Source of the DNA: Nothopassalora personata
Lineage: Eukaryota; Ascomycota; Dothideomycetes; Mycosphaerellales; Mycosphaerellaceae
DNA: 64,000 bases
Assembly: GCA_033816765.1 (NCBI GenBank)
Contig: CM066291.1
Span: 2,294,001 to 2,358,000, forward strand
Direction: 5' to 3'
The position numbers and the translations under genes were made by a program. Within the stretch, counting starts at the first letter, position 1, and every line of letters starts with the position of its first letter. Below are positions 34,989-46,437 of this stretch, piece after piece. The notes below the pieces were generated by a model. That model ran no database searches, was not told where the DNA came from, and was given only the letters and a program-made list of their open reading frames with translations.

Positions 34989-35790
34989 ATGGATAACTCC
35001 CGTTTAGCAAAGCTTGCCGCTGAGCTACGAATTCGCATCTACCAGTTCGCACTGTAAGATGACAAACCTATCGACCTTGTCGCCGTGAAAGGCAAGATCA
35101 AGCAGGCTCCTACGACGAAACGAGGTCTACCCATCACCGTAGCCCAAACATGAGGCCAAATCCGAGAGGAGTTACTCAAGATGTCCTACAGCAACAACGC
35201 CTTCAACTTTACCAAGATATCGCAATCTGCAGGCCCGCCGCCACCAGTTGTCTCGACTACCTCAATATCATCGGTAGCACCAACGCCGAAGCCATCCGCA
35301 ACTTCATCATCTACTCCGAGCAGATCCCGAAAACAAGAGGACCAGCACGACCACGATTCGCACAAATGCAGGCTTGCTTCGGCCAGTTGAAGACTCGGTA
35401 CGCCTTCTTGTTGGGTTGGAAACGTCAATTCCATGCCCTACATTGATTGTGCATGCCAGTCGAGCTTCAGATGCAATGCCGTGGGATACTGCGTAGAGCT
35501 ACCTTTCGTGATGAAGAATGGGAAAGTGCCTTTTGATGAAACCCGAAAAAAAGAAGGTGTCCCGTTGTTGGAGTGCTTTCAGAGGATGTTGCAGGACCCT
35601 TCGCTTGCTCAAGATTATCGCAATGTCTCGGAGGTGGCAACATAGGTGGAGCTGAAGTGGGAGGAGGCGCTGTTGGCGGAGGCGGCGAGCTCCGAGCATG
35701 AGGACGAGGCCTCGAATGACGTGGAGGATATCGACGGACAGTACAATCAACTTCCACGAAAGGACCGTGGAGATGCAAGTCCATCGGAGT
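34989..35790 (+). pseudogene. 2EXR/F-box-like protein pseudogene
   Basis: ATG at 34,989 reads MDNSRLAKLAAELRIRIYQF, the typical LPAELR-xIY opening of fungal 2EXR/F-box-like proteins. TAA at 35,055 and TGA near 35,152 then interrupt a frame that continues DDKPIDLVAVKG and GQIREELLKMSYSNNAFNF. A frame change near 35,210 leads to YLNIIGSTNAEAIRNFIIYS, and another leads to an acidic C-terminus ending about 35,790. The order of blocks matches the family, so this was a full gene. At least four lesions make it non-functional. Confidence 0.75.
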
Positions 35791-36061
35791 AGCGATGTAC
35801 TACGATCGGCTGAGGTCTCAGGCAAGCAGAAGTGAAGTGGTGTGCGCAGGGAGGGGTTCGTCGGTGCCGGCAAGTTTCGGAGCCACACGTTGGCGTTGGT
35901 AGTCTGTGAGATGTGTCTGTGAGACTCAGTAGGTGGAAACAGAAGACACCACATAATAACTACTACCGAGCAGCAGATCGAACCATCAAGGTCATGGAAC
36001 TGAAAGAGCTTATTGGGACTCCAAAGCTCTCAACGAATACGAAAAGTCAAGCTTACAACAT

Positions 36062-36713
36062 CTATGCCCCCTTTGCCAGCAGCTTCTTATCCGGCCCAGC
36101 CCACTTGATCTCATAAGTATCAATATCATTATGCTGTCCCTGCCACTCATGCTTATGCAGTCCAAAGCCCTCCGCTTCAGGTTGTGGAATCCTTGGGAAA
36201 ATGCCCATCTTCAGCACAACCTTGCCAGGATACGCTGCTGTCTCGCTCTTAATCGGGCTATACAACAAACGTCAATTCCTCATCCTGGCTGCTGATCGCA
36301 TGCCCTGAGGCATCCAATACTCACTTCCCATCCTTCCAACAAAAGCTCCGGTAAACCGGGTTCCCACTCAACGTCTCGTAGTCCTCATACGTCTTCAATG
36401 TTCCATCGCGATCATCGATCGTGACTTTCTCTTGCTCAATCAACAAGTTTGAGGCAACGTAGGAGCCTGCCACTTTGCGGCAGTTCTGGCAATGGCAGAG
36501 GTGTCCTCGTTTCTTGGAGAAGAGCTCGGAGTCCTTGATGTGGACGGTGATGCTGCCGCAGAGACATGTGCCGGTCATACCATCCTTGAATTTGTCGTCG
36601 GCGTGTTGCTTTGGGTCGCCGGTGGGATCTTTGGGCATTTTGGACGGTGGTATGGATTGGAAGGTCTTCCAGATGTGGCTAATGACGTACTGCAAGGGTT
36701 GTGAGCGGCGCAT
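36062..36713 (-). CDS. GFA/CENP-V-type zinc protein (glutathione-dependent formaldehyde-activating-like)
   Basis: Exons 36,713-36,325 and 36,257-36,062 give 194 aa. The 67-bp intron has a GTGAGT donor and a TATAG acceptor. Zinc ligands of the Mss4-like GFA fold are present: CLC at 50-52, CHCQNC at 73-78 and C125 in FCWKDG. Family members are small zinc proteins; the founding enzyme condenses formaldehyde with glutathione, but most fungal members have unknown substrates. A start at 36,638 (MPKDPTGDPK) fits the usual family length. The longer start adds 25 residues with no acidic residue, which could be a mitochondrial presequence. Confidence 0.85.
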
Positions 36714-36825
36714 GCACAGGCCATTTAGATCACGTGGCGTGGCGTCAGTCCGTCGCGTCTAAGGTGTTGGCACTTCTCGCACTACGCGACTTCATCCATC
36801 AAATAAATGCATCAACGTGTATACA
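36714..36825. promoter_or_regulatory. Short bidirectional promoter between the GFA-family gene and mph1
   Basis: Only 112 bp separate the upstream GFA start (36,713, minus) from the mph1 start (36,826, plus), so the two genes must share control sequence or overlap in their 5' leaders. The gap is 187 bp if the GFA gene starts at 36,638. CACGTGGCGTGGCG-type sequence lies near 36,730. Confidence 0.6.
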
Positions 36826-39800
36826 ATGCCGCACAGCGACGACTTCGGTATCGACGAAGATGATACGCTGTTCTTGGCTGCAGCCACACAAATCGAGGCA
36901 TCTCAACACCATGGCTTCGAGCCATCACCGAGGCCGCCCAAGCGACGGCGAGTGTCACGGAGAGGTCCATCACCACTCGATGGAGCCGGCTCTCAGGAAC
37001 CGGAATGGTCTGAGACCGATGATGAGGCTCATATTCCACCAAAGGCATCGACATATTCTCAATCTACTGCAGCGCCCACCCAGGCAGAGGCGACTCACAA
37101 TGGCAGTGACGAGCCCGGAGGAGACTACTTGTACTTCCCAGGTGAGCTCACCGTGGAGGAGCACGCGTCGAAGAGATCAAAGTATCGAATCCACGTCCCA
37201 GAGAATGGCCGCAAATTTCCAGATATGGTCTTCACCCAGACTCAGCATGGACTAGATGAGGACGCGACCAAGTTCCGAGGTGCCATCTGGAAGCGCCCTC
37301 CAACTCCGGCACTGCAGAATGTGGGCGGCATAGCGAATTCGAATGGTCTCGCGAAGTCGGTAGAGCCGCGACCAAAGCTCAAAAACATTGGCAGTTACTT
37401 CCAAGCTCCAGGCGGAGCGCAGCCAGGTGAAGAATGTGATGCTGCACTAGCTGCTCGACTGCAAGCGGAGGAGGATGCTCTTTCCCGGCATCCAGGAGAC
37501 GAGAACAGACCGCTATACGACATGACGCAAGATCTGGATGATCTACCTTCTGACGCTTTCTCATCTTCGTCTCCAGAGAAGTCACCCAGGAAGAATGCAA
37601 TCGAACTTCCCTCTCAGCCGACACGAATGCATTATCAGAGACCGGCTGGTCTTCGAGGCCCACGAACTGGTCTCAAACAGCTTACTATATTTGGTCAGCC
37701 AGCTACACAAGATCTGACTGCCTCGCAGCAAGCATCAAAACGACACGCTTGGCCACTTGCAGCGACAGAGGAACCTCCAACCCATCACAAGCTTGATCAA
37801 GAAGCCATGAAGTCATGGGTGTATCCGACGAACCTTGGCACCATACGAGACTACCAGTACAACATCGTTTCACGAAGCTTATTCCACAACACTTTGGTAG
37901 CCTTGCCCACAGGCCTTGGAAAGACTTTCATCGCTGCGACTGTCATGCTCAACTACTACCGTTGGACGAAGAACGCCCAGATAGTGTTCATGGCGCCAAC
38001 CAAGCCGCTGATTGCTCAACAGATGGAGGCTTGCTACGGAATCGTCGGCATACCGAAGCGTGATACTGTGTTGATGACAGGAGAGACCACGCCAGCCGTG
38101 CGTGCCGATGAATGGCTCGAGAAGCGCGTCTTCTTCATGACTCCTCAGACCGTGATCAATGACCTCAAGACTGGTATCTGCGACCCCAAGAAGCTCATAC
38201 TGCTTGTGGTTGATGAAGCTCATAAGGCGACCGGAGGCTATGCTTATACGGAAGTCATTGCATTCGTGCGACGCTTCAACAGCAGCTTCCGCGTCCTTGC
38301 TCTGACCGCAACACCCGGTTCCACTGTCGAGGCTGTCCAGGCTGTTATTGACAACCTTGGCATTGCCCGCGTGGAACTAAGGACAGAGCAATCACTCGAC
38401 ATTCGACAGTATACTCACGAGAAACAGACCGAAACGGAAGTGTTCGACTTCAGTGATGAACAGGGACGTATAATGGAACTATTTGCCAAAGCGTTGAAAC
38501 CATCCGTGGACAAGCTTTCGAGCCAGAACGCGTACTGGTCGAAGGATCCAATGAAGCTTACTGCCTACGGTCTGACAACTGCTCGCCAGAAGTGGATGCA
38601 GTCGGATGCAGGTCGAAAGGCGCCACAACCAGTCAAGGGCATGATGAATGCCATCTTCACAGTGTTGTCCAGCTTGGCCCATAGCATTGGTCTCCTCAAG
38701 TTTCATGGCATTGGTCCTTTCTACTCTGGAGTAATAGCGTTTCAGAAGGAGGTCGAAAGTGGCCAGGCAAAAAGCAAGACCGCTACCGGCATTGCGCAGT
38801 CTGATCACTTCAGCACGATGATGACGACCATGCGAACCTGGACTAATGATCCGAACTTTGTCGGCCATCCGAAGTTGGACTACGTTCGTGAAGTCGTTCT
38901 CAACCATTTCCTGGATGCCGGTGAAGGGAGACAGGGCAGCGACGTGCCACCGAGCGCTACCAGAGTCATGATTTTCGCCAGCTACAGAGACAGCGTCGAA
39001 GAAATCGTGCGTGTGCTCAAGCGAAACGAGCCCATGATACGGCCGCACGTCTTTGTCGGTCAAGCAGCATCGAAGGGATCTGAGGGCATGGACCAGAAGA
39101 AACAGAATGCCGTGATCCAGGATTTCAAGAGTGGCAAGTTCAATACACTTGTTGCCACATCTATCGGCGAGGAAGGTCTCGACATTGGTACCGTCGACCT
39201 GATTGTGTGTTATGATGCGTCATCTTCGCCAATTCGGATGCTGCAACGCATTGGCCGTACTGGGCGCAAGCGAGTTGGTCGCGTAGTGCTGCTATTGATG
39301 AAGGAGAAAGAAGAGGGCGACTATGCTAAAGCTCAAGATAACTACGCATACATCCAGAAATCGATTGCCGACGCATCAAAGTATGCCTATCGCGATGATC
39401 AGAGTCCTCGTATCTTACCAAAGGAAGTCAGGCCAATTTGCGACAAGAGGCCTGTGGATATCCCAAACGAGAACAGCCAGCCTGTGGATCTGAACGAGAA
39501 GGGCAGAAGAGCCAAGGGAGGACGCAAAGCAAAGCCACCGCCCAAGAAGTTTCACATGCCCGACGATGTGCGGACCGGATTTGTGACCGCCTCGAAACTG
39601 GATTCGGATAGTGACGAGCCAGGCAAAAGGTCTATTGCTCCAAAGAAGAAGGTCGTAAGGAAGAAGACCATACCCGCCAAGACTCGTTCACTTTCACCTT
39701 CACCGGAGCCAGAGGCAGCGACATTGCCATCCTTACCTAGTGTTCTTCTGGGCGATGATCAGCTGCAGGAGCTGGGGCACAGGTATGCTCAGATAGCTTG

Positions 39801-40674
39801 TGTCGATGGCGATGGCATCATCGCAGCCCCAAACGCCCTCCGCTTCCCCGGGAAGTATGGCAAACTTGGTCCCACCAAGCATATACGCCATGGCCGCGCT
39901 GCTCGAGTCATTGAGAAGGCAATGCAAGCTATACCTGGTGCCGGTGCCGAGAGCCTTAGCCGTATGCAAGAAGCTCTTCACATGAGTGACCTCGAAGACG
40001 CTGGACCGACTCGTGTGCGCCTAGTCAGTCCGGAAATGAATGAGTCCGCTGTAGCTCGCAGTGTGCCAGCGGTGCCTGCTAAAAAGACCACATCTGCTGC
40101 ACCTGCACCTGTGCCTGCTGTCACGCCAAAGCCTCGAGGCCGACCCAAAAAGGCTCCTCCGCTGCCACCAAGTCCAGTGGGCTCTGATTTGAGACCAGAA
40201 CTTCCGCGACAGCCTCCTCTGCCGCCTCCTCCCGTTCAAGCGAAGAAACCTCGGGCTCGACAGAAGAAGAAGCAGCCATTGCAGCGCGCTGTGTCATACG
40301 GCTCCGCTGCCGGAGAAGCAGCCGAGTCGAGTCCAGAGCCAACACCAGCGGATATGCGTATCGGAACGCAAGGCATTGACCTTGGCTCAAATGACACGAG
40401 TGGTGACGACGAGGAAGAAGAGCCTGATAGCGATGACTTAGCTTTCATGGCACACACTAGCGATCCTATCGAGGTGGCGAGCTCTTCACAGCCTGATGTC
40501 CTGACGACGCAGAGGAAGCGGCGTGGTCTAAAGAGGAAGAAAACAGGCTTGCCAGACGTGGAGGAAATCGACGATAGTGACGAGGATTCTGCAATGGATG
40601 TAGATGATGATGAGCCTATAGCTAAGGTTGGCCGGAGGCCGAGAGTCGTGGCTGATAGCGATTCAGATGAGTGA
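36826..40674 (+). CDS. mph1: ATP-dependent DNA helicase Mph1 (FANCM homologue)
   Basis: Intronless, 1,282 aa, ATG at 36,826 (MPHSDDFGIDEDDTLFLAAA). Superfamily-2 helicase motifs: Walker A PTGLGKT ending at residue 367, DEAH box at 463-466, motif III ALTATPG, and in the second RecA lobe TSIGEEGLDIG then QRIGRTGR at 807-814. An insert domain lies between the lobes. The C-terminal 400 residues are disordered, basic and Pro-rich with acidic patches, as in fungal Mph1. Mph1 is a 3'-5' helicase that unwinds D-loops and remodels stalled forks in error-free bypass. The N-terminal FGIDEDDTLFLAA peptide is typical of the family. Confidence 0.95.
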   Translation: MPHSDDFGIDEDDTLFLAAATQIEASQHHGFEPSPRPPKRRRVSRRGPSPLDGAGSQEPEWSETDDEAHIPPKASTYSQSTAAPTQAEATHNGSDEPGGDYLYFPGELTVEEHASKRSKYRIHVPENGRKFPDMVFTQTQHGLDEDATKFRGAIWKRPPTPALQNVGGIANSNGLAKSVEPRPKLKNIGSYFQAPGGAQPGEECDAALAARLQAEEDALSRHPGDENRPLYDMTQDLDDLPSDAFSSSSPEKSPRKNAIELPSQPTRMHYQRPAGLRGPRTGLKQLTIFGQPATQDLTASQQASKRHAWPLAATEEPPTHHKLDQEAMKSWVYPTNLGTIRDYQYNIVSRSLFHNTLVALPTGLGKTFIAATVMLNYYRWTKNAQIVFMAPTKPLIAQQMEACYGIVGIPKRDTVLMTGETTPAVRADEWLEKRVFFMTPQTVINDLKTGICDPKKLILLVVDEAHKATGGYAYTEVIAFVRRFNSSFRVLALTATPGSTVEAVQAVIDNLGIARVELRTEQSLDIRQYTHEKQTETEVFDFSDEQGRIMELFAKALKPSVDKLSSQNAYWSKDPMKLTAYGLTTARQKWMQSDAGRKAPQPVKGMMNAIFTVLSSLAHSIGLLKFHGIGPFYSGVIAFQKEVESGQAKSKTATGIAQSDHFSTMMTTMRTWTNDPNFVGHPKLDYVREVVLNHFLDAGEGRQGSDVPPSATRVMIFASYRDSVEEIVRVLKRNEPMIRPHVFVGQAASKGSEGMDQKKQNAVIQDFKSGKFNTLVATSIGEEGLDIGTVDLIVCYDASSSPIRMLQRIGRTGRKRVGRVVLLLMKEKEEGDYAKAQDNYAYIQKSIADASKYAYRDDQSPRILPKEVRPICDKRPVDIPNENSQPVDLNEKGRRAKGGRKAKPPPKKFHMPDDVRTGFVTASKLDSDSDEPGKRSIAPKKKVVRKKTIPAKTRSLSPSPEPEAATLPSLPSVLLGDDQLQELGHRYAQIACVDGDGIIAAPNALRFPGKYGKLGPTKHIRHGRAARVIEKAMQAIPGAGAESLSRMQEALHMSDLEDAGPTRVRLVSPEMNESAVARSVPAVPAKKTTSAAPAPVPAVTPKPRGRPKKAPPLPPSPVGSDLRPELPRQPPLPPPPVQAKKPRARQKKKQPLQRAVSYGSAAGEAAESSPEPTPADMRIGTQGIDLGSNDTSGDDEEEEPDSDDLAFMAHTSDPIEVASSSQPDVLTTQRKRRGLKRKKTGLPDVEEIDDSDEDSAMDVDDDEPIAKVGRRPRVVADSDSDE

Positions 40675-43038
40675 TGGTGTGACATGACTACGCTCGGTGT
40701 GCTGTAAAAACTTACGAGCAAGTATATATGGTGCTACAGCAGCTACCTTCAGCAACCGTGCCGATGCATCATTGAGCCCCGTGTTGCAGGTCGAGAGAAG
40801 GTCAACACCCGTGTCTGAAAAATTCGACAGCGCTCTGTATGTTCATCGTCAGCTTCAGCGTTGCAGAATTAGAGCCTCACTGTGTTCAATAACAATACCT
40901 GGTGTCGCTGGACTAAGTTTCAGATCCGGCTAAACACCGGGCGATCCACTCCACATCCAAGCTCGGACTACACACAAGAAAAAAAAAATCCAAAATAAGA
41001 ACATACAGCACGAGGGATTCCCATGTAGTCACCTACCATAGTACTAGTCTCGCGGTCGAATGCTTGAGTTTCGCAGAGCGAACGGGATGCGCTATTCTCA
41101 TTCGCCTGTGGCCGTATGTATCCATGGGTTCAACTTACAGAAATATCAGGCCTCAACGGTGCTGTTTGTGAACACTTGGCTAGCGTGAGCTCGTCTCCAT
41201 CTGCGAGCCCCATCTGCGAGCCTTACTCCGATACAGCGCCAGCCGTCAAAAGGTCAAAACGAAGGTTGAAGTGCAGGCCTCTGTTGCTGAGCATGCACCC
41301 GTCCCGGACTCGAAGCCGGGCTTCTTTGGCATCAACGAAGCATGAACCATTGCGATCATAGAAGCGAAGCTATCGTCCGGTCAGTCGAGTGGAGTCATGG
41401 GCTACTCTCAACATGAGAGATGACACAGCGGTGTAAGAGTCTCTGCATTATTCGGTCGAGGAAGCGCTGATTCACAACTTGATTTGTGAACGAGACAATG
41501 TCTCTATTGTCGGGTCGGAAACGCCGCTTGCGATCATGAGGCCCCTCAGTGTGATATCTCCGTTCAGACTCACTGAAAGCTTCGACGTCGTCGGCCAAAA
41601 AGCGCCGAGACTGTTTTGGAACGCTTGCGACCGCAGCCGACAAAAGAAATGCGCTCTGGTAGGAGGTATTCTTACGAGCGTTCTACAAACTCCCGGGGCG
41701 ATAAATCCTAAGGAAGCGTTGGCCTTCCGCCTTTGAAAAGACCGACGACACCTACATGGCGCTGGAATGCGAAGATAGAATCGTCATCCGTGCCTCGTAG
41801 CAATTACTCTTGCAGCCTCCTGAAGGCAGCCTGGCGCTCGCCGTAGATCACACCCATTCAACCATTCTGACATTGAACAGGCTCATGACTGGACAAGCAC
41901 GATCTTCGCCTTTGGTTGTTCTTCGTCGAGTTACCCATGACATCTTCTGAGCTATGCTACGCTACACATGTAAAGAAGCCTTTCTTTCGTCAATACGTCT
42001 CGTTGGACTCCAGCGTGGCTCTACCAGACTTCGTGCTGGTGTCGCGATTTTGCACGATATCTACGCAGGTGACCTCCGCGCCATCCGGCTCTCATCGGTG
42101 AGATAATAGGCCGTGCTCCTGGTAGTCATCACCCACATTCTCTAGCACAAGTCCTTCCTTGTCAGTACGTAAAACTCTCATGTCAAGTTCTTGTCTCTGC
42201 CGTGTAACACGCAATCGGGGCACTCGCGGCTACGATTGGTGGTACCTTGTCGTGACGGTGCACACCGTCCGAAAGTTGCCAGGTGAGAGAGGGAAGTTGG
42301 TACTCCATGGCCCTCGCGCCGTTTGAAGATGTACTGGGAAAAGTACCTGATGTAAAAAGTAATGTCCATACAGTTGCAAGATGATAATCTCTCTATCCAA
42401 GCTACTGCGACCGCGTTGCCACCGCGAGCGCGGAGATGCACACGTATGAACAAATCTTTTCTTGCCGTTGGTTGAAGAGCTCGCGCTCCCAGCCGTCTAA
42501 AGCAACCATCGATCGAAAACGCAAAGCAACAAGCACATGCAAAAAAAAAGCCAGAGGTAAAGATGGTAAGAAGACCACCATTCCCTTCCAGCCCAAAATA
42601 GCAAAGAACCCTTCACACCACAGCCATGCTTTCGTGTAGTCTCATTTCCATCCTTGAACAAAACCAGCTCCAATTGCGCATGCATGAATGATAATGGCAA
42701 TGTGGACAGTGTTGGTAAGCAGTAAACGCCGCCGGGTCTGGTTGTTGCGGTGCAGGGCACGCCCGTCCTGAGGCTCGTCTGTGAGTAGATGCCACGGGCC
42801 GCCTCCACGTCACACGCTGTCTATAGTCTATGTTATCGTTATGTTCTGTTTTCGTGTCATATCGCTGTGCCTCCCATTGTGTTGCAAAAATGCAGATGAA
42901 CGTTGCGCCGTGAAAGCAATAATCCGCCGTGTACACGAAGCATGAGTCATCGTTACGTCGCCAAAGCAATGATCATCTCGTAACTTTTCGTGTCGCGCCA
43001 AATCGAAGAAAGCTGCGTTGCCGCTGGCCGCCATTGAG
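40675..43038. other. 2.4-kb region without a recognised gene
   Basis: Open frames are short (under 135 codons), overlap on both strands and show no domain. An A-rich run lies at about 40,979-40,988. A palindromic GC stretch at about 41,297-41,325 resembles a tRNA T-arm but has no matching arms. The region is convergent (mph1 plus, transcription-factor gene minus), so it mostly holds 3' flanks. Confidence 0.45.
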
Positions 43039-46000
43039 TCATGTCGTTTGCACACCAGCTACTGGACTATCAATCTGGGAGTTGTAGGGCTTGAAGAGGA
43101 GCTTCATATCGAGGGTGAGGGAGTCAATGCCGTACTGGTCGTCGATGTCACCCACGGAGCCAATCTCCTGGCCCTTGGTCTCGTTGTCGCCAACTACCAT
43201 GCCCTTTATGCGCTTGAGCAAAGACATGACTCGCTTGAATCGCATATCGGCGGGTAAATTGAAGTCGGTCGCTTGCTGGGAAGTCAAGAAGCTGCGACCA
43301 AGGTAGAAGAAGTGGACACCATCGCGGCTGAAGCCGAAGCGACGCTGGTACGACTGTTGTGGCGGATACTGCAGCTCCATGTCGTGGTCCCAATTACGCT
43401 TCCACTTCTCCAAAGCTTGACTGACGCGCTTCTTCTCTTGATGTGCAGCAGCGTTCTGGTTGTGTGGACTGAGGCTACCAGTCGGTGTTCCATGACCACT
43501 GTTGTTGGCGCTCCCATTACCGCTGCCACCGCCATTATGCTCGAGCCAATCGTTCTGTGAAAGCGGAGTTGCTGGTGTGCTGCCGTGTAGCTGGAGGTTG
43601 AAGCCTTGGAAGTTTTGATCATTCTGCAATAGTGCTTTCTGGCAAGCGATGATACGAACAATCAATGCATGCACCAGCAGGAACTTGGAGTAAACGTTGG
43701 TCGATCCTGGCTGGAAAGCAGAGTACTGGTCCATCAAAGTGCGCATGGCATCACGGAAGGATGGTTGCACAGCTTTGCGCGTACCGGTCATGTTCTTGCC
43801 CTGCGCTTGCGGGCCCTTGAGACCAAGAGCATTGGCACAGTCTTGCGGACTCGATGCGTCCCAGGCAGCATCGTCTGCGGGGAGCATGAGTCGAATCTCG
43901 AACGCATCAAAGTTTGGTGTACAGTTGAAGTACATGACCATGGCAGCGTCGGTGACGACCAAATGGTACAAGATGCGATTGCGCTTCTCTTGCTCCAGCC
44001 AGCTCTGCCATTGCCAGGATTGACCAGCGAACTCGTCATCCCGAGCCCGGCTTGAGTGGAGGGTGCTGTAGGCGTAATGGCCTGGCGAAGCTTGCTGGCA
44101 TAGGTCCATAGCTTTGGCGATGTTCACTAGCGTCGGGAACTCCGCCCGGGCAGCCTGCCTCTGAGCTGGATCGCCGTGCCAAGTGAAAAGAACGTGCAGC
44201 ATGGAGAGCGCTTGCAGTTCCTCAATCTCGTGTGGCTGACTGCCGAGACCCTGAGTCTGTCCGCACATAGTCCGATTGTAAATGCTGCAATTTGCAAAGA
44301 CTGTCGCTCTGACAAACTCCATCATCTGTCGGGTTTGGTGCACAGTCAACTTAGGGCTGTACACTGCACCAATGCAAATGATGGCGAGGACAAGATTGTT
44401 GTTCGCCTCGGCCAGCTTAAAGGTTGGCATGTGCAAGATTGGCCAGTGTCCATGGTACGAGGTGTAGTGCTCCGCATAGTGCTTGATGTTTCCAGCTTTG
44501 AGCGCGCTCTGCATGAGATCCGCCGCGGGGTGACCTTTGGTTGACTCAACACCATGCGGAAAGCAGTGTCGCATCAAGTCGTCAACCTTGGCCTGTAATG
44601 GGTCGTCCATGCCCCAACTGGGGAAGCCTGGAATGGCACCATCTGTATCCTCGCCCCCGAAGCCACTTGGGTGCGAGTAAAGACTATCTAAAAAAGAATT
44701 GTTGCTGAAGTCGTTCTGAAACGCAGGCTTTACGTCTGGTTCGGTCTTGATAAGAGTATTTCCTTGCGAGCTCGCGTTCGCAGAATGGTTGCCGATAAAT
44801 CCATCCTGGCCACCTTGATTGAACATGCGGGTCCAGTCGACTCCGCTTCCATCACCATTTTGCATCTGCTGGTGTTGGTTGTTCTGGCTGTTGTCGAACC
44901 GCGAGCTCTGCTGACCTAAAAAAGACTGCTGCGGTGGGTATGGCGAGCTATTGATGTTGTAGCCATTGAGCTGCGGCGGCGGCTGGCTGTACGAATAGTT
45001 GGGCATCTGCGTACCGTTGGCCGAATTCTGCTGCATAGCATAGGCATTCATACCTGGCTGATAAGGTGCAGACGACTGATTCATCTGGTCTGCGTTGGCC
45101 GCGTTAGAGCCTAATATTCCCAAGCCAGCTAGGCTGTTGCGGTGGCTCATCGTACCAGGTGTGATCAAGCTGTTGGCTCGTGATGAGCGAGTAGACACGT
45201 CGCGACTGACAGCCGGACTGTGACTGACGACGCCGCCATTGTAGCCCTCCTGACCAGCGACTGGCTGCAACCCTGCCAAGCCAATGGGTCCCTCTTGTTG
45301 ACTGATCGACAGTCGGTTGCCATTGTTCGTGTTGCGGCGCTGGTGTGCCAAATGATTGGCACCGGTAGGGTTGCCGCGGCGCAACGAGCACTTCTGAAAG
45401 TGTCGCTTCAGAATGTCACTCCTGCTGAATGTGTCCTTACACAAATGACACATGTACGGGCGATCGCCAGTATCTGCAGAAACGTCAGTATAATGTTGAC
45501 CTTACACAAGAAAGAACTCACGTCTCAGAAGATGTCTTTTAAGATGCTTCGCATGCAGGTACGTCTTGTTGCAATGTGGGCACGGATACTTCCCGTCTGC
45601 ATCTTTCTGGGGAATCATGCTCTTCGTAGCTTGGGCACTGCCCTGTGCCGGTGGGTTGGGTCTGCCAGGCGCACTTGGCAGGATGCCCCTTCTACCTTGT
45701 GAACCAACCACATGTGTGGGCTGTTCTTCGCTCTGCATGAACGAGGGCTGTTGGCCCATCTGGCTAAGCTGACCGGCGCCTCCAAGACTAGGCAGGCCGT
45801 TGGGAGCAGCGACGCCGCCAGGTGGCATCGGTCGAATGTTTGGCAGGCCAATCGTGGCGTTGGTGCCCGGCATAGAGGTCGCGGTGGAGGACGGGTACAT
45901 CATGGACTGCGACAGGCTGCTGCCAGTGTACGGGTTGTTGGGGAAGGACGGCGGCAGCATCGATCCAGGACCGGCGGTGGTGGTCGGCGAGACATGCTGC

Positions 46001-46171
46001 GAGTAGTTGCCTGGGCCGTTAGCGCTCATCGTGGCCTGCGCGGGGGTGTGCGGCGTTGTAGGCGTGTGCGACTGAGTACCTGGATGCGCGTAGGATATGT
46101 TGCCAAACTGCGGAAACCCATTCTGACCCTGCAGCGGGGGCAGCGTTGGGTGCGACGGTGACTGGTTGGGT

Positions 46172-46209
<38 letters not shown>

Positions 46210-46437
46210 TGCCTGCTGCTGACCCTGCTGGCCGTGGTTGGACAGGTTGCCGAAGTTCGAAAGCCCGTTCTGCTGGTGCTGCTGCTGGGCCTGTTGCTGT
46301 TGCTGTTGCTGTTGATGACTTGATGGCTGCTGTTGCGGCGGCTGGCCAGAATTCTGCTGCTGACCCGAGGACTGCGGGGCAAGGTTCTGCGTGCCTGGCG
46401 GTGCATATGGATTATAGTCGGGGTTATAATTATCCAT
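43039..46437 (-). CDS. C2H2 zinc-finger transcription factor with fungal-specific regulatory domain
   Basis: Exons 46,437-45,522 and 45,473-43,039 give 1,116 aa; the 48-bp intron splits finger 1 before its last His. The N-terminal 280 residues are Gln/Pro/Ser-rich with polyglutamine. Finger 1 is C286-x2-C289-x12-H302-x3-H306; finger 2 is C314-x2-C317-x12-H330-x3-C334 (C2HC). Then come a disordered linker and a fungal_trans domain (about 600-900; PAADLMQSALKAGNIKHYAE, GHWPILHMPTFKLAEANNNL). This architecture is that of nuclear regulators of carbon or stress genes such as yeast Rsf2/Tda9-type factors; the targets are unknown. The start chosen is MDNYNPDYNPYAPP; the open frame upstream lacks an ATG. 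Confidence 0.9.
46171..46313 (-). repeat. CAG/CAA trinucleotide tracts encoding polyglutamine
   Basis: Two tracts (about 46,171-46,221 and 46,271-46,313) encode runs of Gln broken by Ala and His in the activation-type N-terminus of the regulator. The first contains a nearly pure run of CAG codons and could be length-polymorphic. Confidence 0.85.

Noticed and set aside
41297..41330. tRNA T-arm-like sequence (CCCGG...TTCGAGT...CCGGG on the minus strand)
   Set aside because: The loop has one base too many and no matching acceptor, D or anticodon arm lies at tRNA distances.
40675..43038. Several 60-130 codon frames between mph1 and the regulator gene
   Set aside because: No domains, no consistent starts (some open with TTG or GTG only) and overlap on both strands.
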